15,381 nt of DNA from Pseudomonadota bacterium (GCA_023434015.1 JAEYTM010000177.1:1-15381); one strand, 5' to 3'. Positions 6,619 through 13,580 are shown, counted from the stretch's first letter. Notes: a model not told the origin generated them from the letters alone. Translations and numbers: made by a program.

Positions 6619-7290
6619 ATGGATCGTCGCACCGTCATCGTTTCCGGTCTCGCGACCGTCGGCGTCGCCAGCGTGGCGCGCGCCCAGTCGTATGAGCCCA
6701 TCGGCCAGGGGCGGCCGCTCGACGGCCCGGCGCCGCCGAACCAGACCCCCAACTATCCGGTGCAGCAGCCGGCTCCGCCGTCCGCGCCGCCGCCCCCCAC
6801 CGGCGCCGAGACCTATTCGCGCGACGAGATCGTCACCTCGGTCTCCGACTTCCTGGGCGTCACCGCCGAGGCGGCCGGCGGGGTGATCGAACGCGTGTTC
6901 CAGCAGAACGGCCGTCCCACCGCCTATATCGCCGGTGAAGAAGGCTCGGGCGCGATCCTGGTCGGGGGCCGCTATGGCCGCGGCCTGCTCTATATGAAGG
7001 ACCGCGAGCCCATCGAGGTGTTCTGGCAGGGCCCGTCGATCGGCTGGGATTTCGGGGGCAACGCCAGCCGGGTGTTCACCCTCTGCTACAACCTGCAGAT
7101 TCCGGAAGCGATCTACCAGCGCTTCCCGGGCGTCGAAGGGTCGGCCTATTTCGTCGGCGGCCTGGGCGTGAACTACCAGAAGGCCAACGACATCACCCTG
7201 GCCCCGATCCGCGCCGGCGTCGGCTTCCGCCTGGGCGCCAACGTCGGCTACCTGGCCTACACCCGCAAGCGCCACATCCTGCCGTTCTGA
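6619..7290 (+). CDS. eipA: EipA-like periplasmic envelope-integrity protein (DUF1134)
   Basis: The 223-aa protein has an N-terminal export signal with twin arginines (MDRRTVIVSG) and a probable cleavage site after ARA at residue 22. A proline-rich linker (about 30-58) follows, and then a DUF1134 domain filling the rest: TYSRDEIVTSVSDFLGV, GEEGSGAILVGGRYGRGLLYMK, GPSIGWDFGGNASRVFTLCYNL and a final RAGVGFRLGANVGYLAYTRK block. The Brucella homologue EipA is a soluble periplasmic small beta-barrel needed for envelope stress resistance and directly activated by CtrA. The ATG at 6619 is chosen because AAGGAGA lies at 6601-6607 and the signal peptide begins there; the longer reading from 6565 would bury the signal. 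It is monocistronic, with a CtrA box upstream and a hairpin after the stop. The proline linker between signal and barrel is longer than I would expect. Confidence 0.85.
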   Translation: MDRRTVIVSGLATVGVASVARAQSYEPIGQGRPLDGPAPPNQTPNYPVQQPAPPSAPPPPTGAETYSRDEIVTSVSDFLGVTAEAAGGVIERVFQQNGRPTAYIAGEEGSGAILVGGRYGRGLLYMKDREPIEVFWQGPSIGWDFGGNASRVFTLCYNLQIPEAIYQRFPGVEGSAYFVGGLGVNYQKANDITLAPIRAGVGFRLGANVGYLAYTRKRHILPF

Positions 7291-7298
7291 CGCCGGGC

Positions 7299-7320
7299 GG
7301 CGGCCCCTCGCGGGGCCGCC
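7299..7320 (+). terminator. Hairpin between convergent eipA and yqhA-like genes
   Basis: A perfect 9-bp stem, GGCGGCCCC (7299-7307) with GGGGCCGCC (7312-7320), and a 4-nt loop. It starts 8 bp after the eipA stop and ends 1 bp before the stop codon of the converging gene. No T run on either side, so it is a likely but unproven bidirectional terminator. Confidence 0.55.
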
Positions 7321-7321
7321 C

Positions 7322-7879
7322 TCAGTGCTTGTCGGTCTTGCTGTTCAGCAGGTCCATCAGGGCCAGCAGGACGCCCGAGACCACGAAAGTGATGTGGATG
7401 CCGACCAGCCAGCCGAGCGTGCGGTCGGAGATGTCCGCGCCCTCGGACAGCTGCATGAACGAGCGCAGCAGGGCGATGGCGCTGATCGCCACGATGGAGG
7501 CGATCAGCTTCATCTTCAGGCCGGAGAAGTCGACCGTGCCCATCCAGCCCGGCCGATCCTCGTCGTCGCCGGTGTCGATCTTCGAGACGAAGTTCTCGTA
7601 GCCCGAGAAGATCACGATCAGCAGCAGGTTGCCGGCCAGCGACAGGTCGATCAGCGCCAGCACCATCAGGATCGCCTCTTCCGGCGACATGCTGGGCAGG
7701 TGGGCGAGTTCGTGCACCGCCTCGTTGAAGAACACCACCAGCAGGGCGCCCAGCGCCACCACCAGCCCGACATAGAACGGGGCCATCAGCCAGCGGGAGC
7801 GGAACAGCCACAGCTCCAGGTGCCGTTCGGCGGCGGGCTTTGGCTTGGGCTTGCGGGGCGGGGTCGGTTCTGCGGTCAT
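7322..7879 (-). CDS. YqhA/UPF0114 family inner-membrane protein
   Basis: The 185-aa product matches the UPF0114 (YqhA, TIGR00645) family of small membrane proteins of unknown function. It has a basic Pro/Lys-rich N-terminus and then FRSRWLMAPFYVGLVVALGAL, a second helix with LVLALIDLSLAGNLLLIVIFSGYENFVSK, DFSGLKMKLIASIVAISAIALLRSFM, and a last helix near the C-terminus. The SRWLxAPxYxGL and FSGYENFVSxxD motifs are diagnostic and correspond closely to E. coli YqhA (164 aa). The ATG at 7879 is preferred because GAGAGG lies about 10 nt upstream; a GTG at 7888 would overlap the pheT stop but leave no spacing. It follows pheT by 5 bp and is probably the last gene of that transcript. Confidence 0.9.
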   Translation of the reverse strand: MTAEPTPPRKPKPKPAAERHLELWLFRSRWLMAPFYVGLVVALGALLVVFFNEAVHELAHLPSMSPEEAILMVLALIDLSLAGNLLLIVIFSGYENFVSKIDTGDDEDRPGWMGTVDFSGLKMKLIASIVAISAIALLRSFMQLSEGADISDRTLGWLVGIHITFVVSGVLLALMDLLNSKTDKH

Positions 7880-7884
7880 TGGGT

Positions 7885-10308
7885 TCACCCTCTCAGCCTG
7901 GCGCCGACGGCCTTCTCGGCGGCCGCCACGATGCGGCCGGACAAGGCTTCGATCTCGGCCTCCGTCAGGGTCTTGTCGCGCGGCTGCACCAGAACCTCGA
8001 CGGCCACCGACTTCATGCCCTCCGGCACGCCGGGGCCCTGATAGACGTCGAACACCCGGGCGTCGGCGACCAGTTGCTTGTCGGCGCCGAGGATCGGCCG
8101 GACCAGCTCGCCGGCCGGCGTGTCGGCGGCGACCACGAAGGCGAAGTCACGGCGCAACGGCATGAGGCTGGACAGCTCCAGCGCGGCCTTGGTCTTCACG
8201 CCCTTGCGCTTCGGCTCGGGGATGGCGTCGAGGGTCAGTTCGAAGCCCAGCATCGGCCCTTCGGCATCGAGCGCCTTGAGCACCGCCGGATGGATTTCGC
8301 CGAATTCGGCGACGACCGTCTTGGGCCCGAGCTGCAGGCGGGCGGAGCGGCCCGGGTGCCACCAGGGCGACGCCTGGCCCTGGACCACTTGCAGGCCCGG
8401 TGCGCCCATCTCCTCCAGCAGGGCCATCAGGTCGGCCTTCAGCTCGAACAGCGGCTCGGCCCTGGCGCCATCCCAACGGCGTGGCGGGCGTGGGGCCAGG
8501 ATCGCCGCGACGGCGGTCACCTGATCTTGCGGACGGTCGCCACGATAGTTGGGGCCGACTTCGAACAGGGCGGCGTCGGCGAAGCCCTTGCGGGCGTTGC
8601 GGGCGGCGGCCTCGATCAGGTTCGGCAGGATCGAGGGCCGCATGCAGTCGAGATCGGAGGCGATCGGATTGGCCAGCACCAGTTCCCGCCGCCCTCCGCC
8701 GAACAGCTCGGCCGAGGCGCGGCGCATGAAGCTCCAGGTGACCGCCTCGGCGTAGCCGCGGGCGGCCATCGCCCGCCGGGCGTTGCGGATGCGGGTCTGG
8801 CGAACGGTCAGGGCGCCGCCGATTGGCCGGGCCAGTTCCGGCAGGGGCTCGGCCGGCAGGGCGCCGTAGCCCTCGATGCGGGCGACTTCCTCGACCAGGT
8901 CCGCCTTGCCCTCGACGTCGCGGCGCCAGGAGGGCGGGGTGACGGTGTCGCCGTCCAGGCCGAAGCCGAGCTTCGTCAGGATGTCGTCGATGCGGGCGCG
9001 ATCGACCGACAGGCCCGACAGCTTGCGCACATAGTCGCGGTCGAAGGCGATCGGCGCCGGCGGGGCGGGCGCCTGGCCGGCGACGCGGACTTCCGAGGCC
9101 TCGCCGCCGCAGATCTGCAGGATCAGCTGGGTGGCCAGTTCCAGGCCGGGAAGCACGCCTTCGGGATCGACGCCGCGAGCGAAGCGGTACTGGGCGTCGG
9201 AGGTGATGCCGGTGACGCGGCCGGTCTGGGCCGTGCGGATCGGATCGAACCAGGCGCTCTCCACGAACACCTCGGTGGTGGTCTCGGAGCAGCCGGTGGA
9301 CTCCCCGCCCATGACCCCGCCGAGGCCGATCGGGCGCTGGCCGCCGGCGTCGGCGATGACGCACATCTCGGGTGTGACGTCGTAGGTCTTGCCGTCCAGA
9401 GCGATGAGTTGCTCGTCCTTGTGCGGCGCGGGCGAGGGTGCATCGCCGTCGCTGGGTTCGCCGGGCCCCTTGCCGAGGCGGGCCTCGATCACGTCGCCGA
9501 CCAGCAGGGCGCGGTCGTAGACGTGCAGCGGCCGGGCGCGGTCGTAGGAAATCAGGTTGGTGACGTCGACCAGGGCGTTGATCGGGCGCAGCCCCACCGA
9601 AACCAGCCGCTGCTGCAGCCAGGCCGGCGAGGGGCCGTTCTTCACGCCACGGATCAGCCGGCCGGCGAACACCGGGCAGGCGTCGCCATCGACGCGGATC
9701 TCGATCGGGCAGGGGAAGGCGCCGGAGACGGCGGCCGTGGCGTCGGGCTTCAGGGTTCCCAGGCCGGCGGCGGCGAGGTCGCGGGCGATGCCGCGCACGC
9801 CCAGCCAGTCGGGCCGGTTGGGGGTCACCTCGAAGTCGATGACCGCTTCCAGGCCCAGCGCCTCGGCGGCGCTGGTTCCGACCGCCAGGGCGTCGGGCAG
9901 CTCCAGGATGCCGTCGGATTCCTCGGCGGTCTCCAGTTCGGACGCCGAGCAGAGCATGCCGTTGGAGACCACGCCGCGGACCGGCCGCGCCTCCAGGGTC
10001 ACGCCGGAGCCGGGCACATAGGCCCCGATGGGAGCGTAGATGGTGGTCAGGCCGGCGCGCGCGTTGGCCGCGCCGCAGACGATCTCCTTGCGGCCGTCGA
10101 CGGTGTCCACCTGGCAGACGCGCAGGCGGTCTGCGTTGGGGTGCTGCACCGCCTCGACGATCCTGGCGACCGAGAACTGCGCCAGCTTGGCGGCCGGGTT
10201 GTCGACGTGCTCGACCTCGAGGCCGGCCATGGTCATGGCGGCGACGACCTCGTCGACCGTGGCGGTCGTGTCGAGGTGCTCCTTCAGCCAGGAGAGGGTG
10301 AACTTCAT
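7885..10308 (-). CDS. pheT: Phenylalanyl-tRNA synthetase beta subunit
   Basis: PheT forms the alpha2-beta2 synthetase with PheS; it binds tRNA-Phe and edits mischarged Tyr-tRNA. The 807-aa product shows, in order: an N-terminal helix region; an EMAP-type tRNA-binding domain (about 40-150) with HPNADRLRVCQVD and VRGVVSNGMLCS; a B3/B4 editing domain (about 210-390) with GVMGGESTGC; a B5 domain (about 410-480); the synthetase-like core; and a C-terminal anticodon-binding FDX-ACB domain with PLRRDFAFVV. E. coli PheT is 795 aa. A Gly/Pro/Asp-rich stretch at about 279-299 looks like an insertion in B3/B4. GAGGAGA precedes the ATG at 10308, and pheS ends 11 bp upstream, so they form an operon. Confidence 0.97.
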   Translation of the reverse strand: MKFTLSWLKEHLDTTATVDEVVAAMTMAGLEVEHVDNPAAKLAQFSVARIVEAVQHPNADRLRVCQVDTVDGRKEIVCGAANARAGLTTIYAPIGAYVPGSGVTLEARPVRGVVSNGMLCSASELETAEESDGILELPDALAVGTSAAEALGLEAVIDFEVTPNRPDWLGVRGIARDLAAAGLGTLKPDATAAVSGAFPCPIEIRVDGDACPVFAGRLIRGVKNGPSPAWLQQRLVSVGLRPINALVDVTNLISYDRARPLHVYDRALLVGDVIEARLGKGPGEPSDGDAPSPAPHKDEQLIALDGKTYDVTPEMCVIADAGGQRPIGLGGVMGGESTGCSETTTEVFVESAWFDPIRTAQTGRVTGITSDAQYRFARGVDPEGVLPGLELATQLILQICGGEASEVRVAGQAPAPPAPIAFDRDYVRKLSGLSVDRARIDDILTKLGFGLDGDTVTPPSWRRDVEGKADLVEEVARIEGYGALPAEPLPELARPIGGALTVRQTRIRNARRAMAARGYAEAVTWSFMRRASAELFGGGRRELVLANPIASDLDCMRPSILPNLIEAAARNARKGFADAALFEVGPNYRGDRPQDQVTAVAAILAPRPPRRWDGARAEPLFELKADLMALLEEMGAPGLQVVQGQASPWWHPGRSARLQLGPKTVVAEFGEIHPAVLKALDAEGPMLGFELTLDAIPEPKRKGVKTKAALELSSLMPLRRDFAFVVAADTPAGELVRPILGADKQLVADARVFDVYQGPGVPEGMKSVAVEVLVQPRDKTLTEAEIEALSGRIVAAAEKAVGARLRG

Positions 10309-10319
10309 CTTCGCTCTCC

Positions 10320-11438
10320 TCAGCTCAGGCCGGTGGCGGGGTTGGGGGCGGCGAAGGCCGAGAAGCCGTAGTGCTCAAGCCAGCGGGTGTCGGCGGCGAA
10401 CATGTCGCGCAGGTCCGGCATGCCGTATTTCAGCATCCCCAGGCGATCGATGCCGAAGCCGAAGGCGAAGCCCTGCCACACGTCCGGATCGAGACCGCAG
10501 GTGCGCAGGATGTTCGGATGCACCATGCCGCAGCCGACCACTTCCATCCAGTCGTCGCCCTGGCCGATCTTCACGTCGCCGCCGGAGCGGTCGCAACGCA
10601 CGTCCAGCTCGGCGCTCGGCTCGGTGAACGGGAAGTGGTGCGGACGGAACCGGGTCTCGACGCTGGGGGTCTCGAAGAACCGGCTGATGAAGGTGTCCAC
10701 GGTCCACTTCAGGTGGCCCATGTGGATATCCTTGCCGATCACCAGGCCTTCCATCTGGTGGAACATGGGCGTGTGCGTCGCGTCGCTGTCCGAGCGGTAG
10801 GTGCGGCCGGGCACGATGACGCGGATCGGCGGCTCGCCGTTCGGCGGGCCGTTGGCGATCCAGGCCGGCAGCTTCTCGTTCAGCTTCTGCATCACCCGCA
10901 CCTGCACCGGGCTGGTGTGGGTGCGCAGGACCTTGGCCTCGCCGGCTTCGTCCGGGGTCAGCCAGAAGGTGTCGTGCATCTCCCGCGCCGGGTGCTTGGG
11001 CGGGAAGTTCAGGGCGGTGAAGTTGTGGAAGTCGTCCTCGATGTCCGGGCCTTCCGCCAGGCCGAAGCCCATCTCGGCGAAGATGGCCACCATCTCGTCC
11101 ATCACCTGCATCGTCGGATGCACGCGGCCGCGGCGCTCCGGCGGCGGCGGCAGGGTGAGGTCGACGCGCTCGGCGGCCAGCCGGGCGTCCAGCTCGGCGG
11201 CTTCCAGCGCCGTCTTGCGGGCGGCGATGGCCGCGGCGACCCGGTCGCGCAGGCCGTTGATCTGCGGCCCCCGCTCGCGGCGCTCGTCCGGGCTCATGGC
11301 CCCCAGGGTCTTGAGCAGGTCGGAGACGGAACCGGACTTGCCGAGCGCGGCCACGCGGATGGCCTCCACGGCGGCGACGTCCTGCGCGGCGGCGATCCGT
11401 CCGGCGAGGTCGGTTTCGAGTTGGGAGAGATCGGTCAT
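10320..11438 (-). CDS. pheS: Phenylalanyl-tRNA synthetase alpha subunit
   Basis: PheS carries the catalytic site that activates phenylalanine and charges tRNA-Phe. The 372-aa product has an N-terminal coiled-coil (about 1-95) that contacts tRNA. The class II core follows: HPTMQVMDEMVAIFAEMGF (motif 1 region, 107-125), PGRTYRSDSDATHTPMFHQME (motif 2, split here as PGRTYRSD and THTPMFHQME, 210-230), FTEPSAELDVRC (271-282) and GFAFGFGIDRLGML (motif 3, 323-336). All are intact. The ATG at 11438 gives the usual N-terminus but has no clear ribosome binding site. A strong intrinsic terminator and a short ORF lie between rplT and this gene, so expression may be controlled by readthrough or come from an undetected promoter. 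pheT follows by 11 bp. Confidence 0.97.
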   Translation of the reverse strand: MTDLSQLETDLAGRIAAAQDVAAVEAIRVAALGKSGSVSDLLKTLGAMSPDERRERGPQINGLRDRVAAAIAARKTALEAAELDARLAAERVDLTLPPPPERRGRVHPTMQVMDEMVAIFAEMGFGLAEGPDIEDDFHNFTALNFPPKHPAREMHDTFWLTPDEAGEAKVLRTHTSPVQVRVMQKLNEKLPAWIANGPPNGEPPIRVIVPGRTYRSDSDATHTPMFHQMEGLVIGKDIHMGHLKWTVDTFISRFFETPSVETRFRPHHFPFTEPSAELDVRCDRSGGDVKIGQGDDWMEVVGCGMVHPNILRTCGLDPDVWQGFAFGFGIDRLGMLKYGMPDLRDMFAADTRWLEHYGFSAFAAPNPATGLS

Positions 11439-11494
11439 GACGTTGCGGTTCTTAGAGGGGCGGAGGCTTCAGGGAAACCCGCCGGGGGCGCAGC

Positions 11495-11530
11495 AAAAAG
11501 CCCTCCGGCCGTTCGGCCGGAGGGCTTTGA
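11495..11530 (-). terminator. Strong intrinsic terminator/attenuator between rplT and pheS
   Basis: A perfect 14-bp stem pairs 11497-11510 with 11515-11528 around a 4-nt loop. On the minus strand the 3' arm runs into TTTTT (11499-11495), and a complementary A run gives partial bidirectionality. It ends about 56 bp before the pheS start. It either ends the rpmI-rplT transcript or acts as an attenuator for pheST. Confidence 0.85.
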
Positions 11531-11537
11531 ACTTCGA

Positions 11538-11553
11538 GGAAGCCGAAGCTTCC
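11538..11553 (-). promoter_or_regulatory. Tetraloop hairpin just before the rplT-pheS terminator
   Basis: GGAAGC (11538-11543) pairs with GCTTCC (11548-11553); in the minus-strand RNA the loop is UUCG, closed by C-G, a very stable fold. It begins 8 nt after the rplT stop and is followed 9 nt later by the terminator stem. Possible roles are protection of the rplT mRNA 3' end or part of a leader for pheST. Confidence 0.45.
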
Positions 11554-11561
11554 CTTCACCA

Positions 11562-11918
11562 TCAAGCCAGCGCGGTCCGAACCTTGTCGGCGATGGCCTT
11601 GAAAGCGACGGGGTCGTTGCCCGCGATGTCCGCGAGGACCTTGCGGTCGATTTCGATCCCGGCCAGGTCAAGGCCGTGGATAAATCGGGCGTAGGTCATG
11701 CCTTCCAGGCGCGCCGCGGCGTTGATCCGCTGGATCCACAGCGAGCGGAAGTTCCGCTTGCGGACCTTGCGGTCGCGGTAGGCGTACTGGCCGGCCTTGT
11801 CCACGGCCGCCTTGGCGGCGCGGATGGTGTTCTTGCGGCGCCCGTAGAAGCCCTTGGCTTGCTCGAGAACCTTCTTGTGCTTGGCGTGGGCGGTGACGCC
11901 CCGTTTGACGCGAGCCAT
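11562..11918 (-). CDS. rplT: 50S ribosomal protein L20
   Basis: L20 binds 23S rRNA early in large-subunit assembly; in other bacteria it also represses translation of its own operon. The 118-aa product is full length: MARVKRGVTAHAKHKKVLEQ at the basic N-terminus, then AKGFYGRRKNTIRAA, RDRKVRKRNFRSLWIQRINAA and the globular C-terminal RNA-binding domain. The ATG at 11918 has TAAGGAG overlapping the rpmI stop, 9 nt spacing from GGAG, so translation of the two is coupled. The stop (11564-11562) overlaps an ATG in the arrangement TGATG that opens a 36-codon ORF. Confidence 0.97.
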   Translation of the reverse strand: MARVKRGVTAHAKHKKVLEQAKGFYGRRKNTIRAAKAAVDKAGQYAYRDRKVRKRNFRSLWIQRINAAARLEGMTYARFIHGLDLAGIEIDRKVLADIAGNDPVAFKAIADKVRTALA

Positions 11919-11931
11919 CTGTCAGAACTCC

Positions 11932-12135
11932 TTAAGACAGGCCGTAGGGCATGAAGACCTTGATGAGCTTGGCGTCGCTTTCGCTCATCACCTTCGTGCC
12001 GCGGTTCTGACGGATGTACTTGGCGTTGTGGCTCAGCAGGCGGTGGCGCTTGCCCGCCACGCCGGCCTTAAGCTTGCCGGTCGCGGTCAGTTTGAAGCGC
12101 TTCTTCACGCCTGACTTGGTCTTCAGTTTCGGCAT
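11932..12135 (-). CDS. rpmI: 50S ribosomal protein L35
   Basis: A 67-aa, strongly basic protein: MPKLKTKSGVKKRFKLT at the start, KRHRLLSHNAKY in the middle and a C-terminal FMPYG. L35 is a structural protein of the large subunit and usually 65-66 residues. The next gene, rplT, starts 13 bp after the stop. No Shine-Dalgarno sits at the usual distance from the ATG at 12135; the nearest GGAG is in a hairpin about 20 nt upstream. In many bacteria infC lies directly upstream, but here an MFS gene intervenes and infC has its own terminator. Expression therefore probably depends on a promoter in the 131-bp gap. Confidence 0.97.
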   Translation of the reverse strand: MPKLKTKSGVKKRFKLTATGKLKAGVAGKRHRLLSHNAKYIRQNRGTKVMSESDAKLIKVFMPYGLS

Positions 12136-12142
12136 TTCACGT

Positions 12143-12222
12143 CGGAGCGGTGAAGCTCCGTCCTCTGGGCGTATTGATGAACCGCCATGGCATGCCATTG
12201 GCCAGGCGGCTCCGAAGGGAGC
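12143..12222 (-). promoter_or_regulatory. Hairpin-rich rpmI leader (candidate L20 autoregulatory region)
   Basis: Three stems can be drawn in the gap before rpmI. GCTCC/GGAGC lies at 12209-12213 and 12218-12222. CCGCC plus TGGC (12182-12186, 12188-12191) pairs with GCCA plus GGCGG (12201-12209), with one bulge. CGGAGC/GCTCCG (12143-12148, 12155-12160) ends 8 nt before the rpmI ATG and contains the only GGAG. The middle stem includes a 12-bp palindrome, ATGGCATGCCAT (12187-12198). The structure could control rpmI-rplT translation; the role is inferred. Confidence 0.4.
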
Positions 12223-12224
12223 GG

Positions 12225-12253
12225 CTGATACGCCAAAGCCCGCGGCAATGCAA
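12225..12253 (-). promoter_or_regulatory. Putative rpmI-rplT promoter
   Basis: On the minus strand TTGCAT (12253-12248) and TATCAG (12230-12225) are separated by 17 bp, which fits a vegetative promoter of modest match. Transcription would start near 12218 and give a leader of about 80 nt. It lies downstream of the MFS stop (12267), consistent with the ribosomal genes being transcribed separately from the transporter. Confidence 0.35.
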
Positions 12254-12266
12254 GGCGATGGGGCCG

Positions 12267-13481
12267 TCAGGCGGCGGTCGGGACCCGCCGGCCGATCTGC
12301 CGGGCCAGCCAGAAGGCGGGCAGGATCAGCACTGCGGTCAGCAGGAAGGGCGCGCCCGGCGAGACCAGGGAGAACAGCTGGCCCGCATAGACCGGCCCGC
12401 CGATGCGCGCCAGGGCCATGCCGCTCATGTTGAGGCCCAGCATCTCGCCCTGCCGGTCCGGCGGCGCGGACTGGGAGATCAGGGCCGCGACGTTGGGGAA
12501 GCAGAACGACTGGCCCAGGCACACCAGGGCGAAGCCGGCGATGGCCACTGGCCAGTTGGGCGAGGCGTACTGGGTCAGCATCCCGACGAACATGAACACC
12601 AGCCCGCCCGTCAGCACCCGCACCTCGCCGTGGCGGCGGACCATCCGGCCGGTGAGCCAGCCCTGGCAGAAGGCTCCCAGGGCGCCGATGACCATGAAGG
12701 CCAGGCCGATCTCGCGCGGCCCCCAGCCGAACCGCTGCTCGGTCCACAGGCCGTAGGTGGCCTCGATGCCGGCGAAGCCGGAGACGACGATGAAGCTGAT
12801 CAGCATGACCCGGCCGATCACGGGATGGGCGGCCGCCTCGCGCAGGCTGGCGCTGTGCGGTCCGCGCAGGCGCGCCGACGGCTCCCGGCGCCGTTCGCGC
12901 ACGAAGGCGACCACCGCCAGGGCGGAGGCGAGGCCGAAGGCGGCGGCGGTGAACAGCGGCAACTGGAAGCCGAGCGCGCCGCGATCCGGCTGGGCCAGCA
13001 GGCCGCCGATGGCCGGGCCGGTCATGAAGCCGGCGCTGAACGCCGCGCCCATCACCCCCATGCGCGCAGCCCGCTGGGCCGGCGGGGTGATGTCGGCGAT
13101 GGCGCCCTGGAGGGTCGAGATGTTGCCGCAGAAGAAGCCGCTCAGGAATCGGACGCCGAACGCCACCCAGACGTTGGGCGAGAAGGCCAGGGCGACATAG
13201 GTGACGGCGGCGAGCGCAATGGTGACGATCAGCACCGGCCTGCGCCCGACGCGGTCGGACAGCCGGCCCCACAGCGGCTCGCCGAGGAACTGCCCGACCG
13301 AGAAGGCGGAGAACAGCAGGGTGATCTGCCAGGCCGGCGCGTCGAAGGCGTGGCCGAAGAAGGGCAGCAGCGGGATCACCAGGCCGAAGCCGGCGATGTT
13401 CAGGAAGATGACGGCCAGCAGCACGACCAGAGCCCGCCGCTGCTCCAGGGGCGTGCTCGCTGTCGGGTCCGCTGCCTCCAT
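12267..13481 (-). CDS. MFS transporter, DHA1/TetA-like drug:H+ antiporter type
   Basis: The 404-aa product has about twelve membrane helices. The N-terminal pattern is FLNIAGFGLVIPLLPFF (helix 1), then the loop 2-3 motif A GEPLWGRLSDRVGRRP (residues 67-82), RFLSGFFCGNISTLQGAIADITPPAQRA, and a motif C-like GAAFSAGFMTGPAIGG in helix 5. This is the plan of 12-helix DHA1 exporters such as TetA and YajR-like proteins; the substrate cannot be deduced. The ATG at 13481 puts 18 residues before the first helix; a TTG at 13517 is in frame. Neither has a Shine-Dalgarno, so the mRNA might be leaderless. It sits between infC and rpmI on the same strand, after the infC terminator, and looks unrelated in function to them. 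Confidence 0.85.
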   Translation of the reverse strand: MEAADPTASTPLEQRRALVVLLAVIFLNIAGFGLVIPLLPFFGHAFDAPAWQITLLFSAFSVGQFLGEPLWGRLSDRVGRRPVLIVTIALAAVTYVALAFSPNVWVAFGVRFLSGFFCGNISTLQGAIADITPPAQRAARMGVMGAAFSAGFMTGPAIGGLLAQPDRGALGFQLPLFTAAAFGLASALAVVAFVRERRREPSARLRGPHSASLREAAAHPVIGRVMLISFIVVSGFAGIEATYGLWTEQRFGWGPREIGLAFMVIGALGAFCQGWLTGRMVRRHGEVRVLTGGLVFMFVGMLTQYASPNWPVAIAGFALVCLGQSFCFPNVAALISQSAPPDRQGEMLGLNMSGMALARIGGPVYAGQLFSLVSPGAPFLLTAVLILPAFWLARQIGRRVPTAA

Positions 13482-13524
13482 GTGAACGCTGTTAGGCTCA
13501 GCCGCGAGGGGCGGCAAGCGCCAG

Positions 13525-13558
13525 AAAAAAAGCGGCCGCCCCGAAGGACGGCCGCTTC
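13525..13558 (-). terminator. Intrinsic terminator after infC
   Basis: The stem AGCGGCCG/CGGCCGCT (13531-13538 with 13549-13556) continues through one mismatch to two more pairs and a CGAA loop. On the minus strand it is followed directly by seven T (13531-13525). It begins 22 bp past the infC stop and should end the infC transcript before the MFS gene. Confidence 0.85.
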
Positions 13559-13580
13559 GATGTCCCGGATGCGCGGAGCG

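Noticed and set aside
7885..7888. GTG start of the YqhA gene overlapping the pheT stop (GTGA)
   Set aside because: There would be almost no space between GAGAGG and the GTG; the ATG at 7879 has suitable spacing and gives a normal N-terminus.
7840..10371. 843-aa plus-strand ORF opposite pheT
   Set aside because: It is the antisense of a full, well-conserved pheT gene. Its product is a His/Gln/Gly/Asp-rich low-complexity string typical of the complementary frame in GC-rich genes, with no domain pattern.
10371..11954. 527-aa plus-strand ORF opposite pheS and rplT
   Set aside because: It is a shadow of two conserved genes and crosses the strong terminator; no family features.
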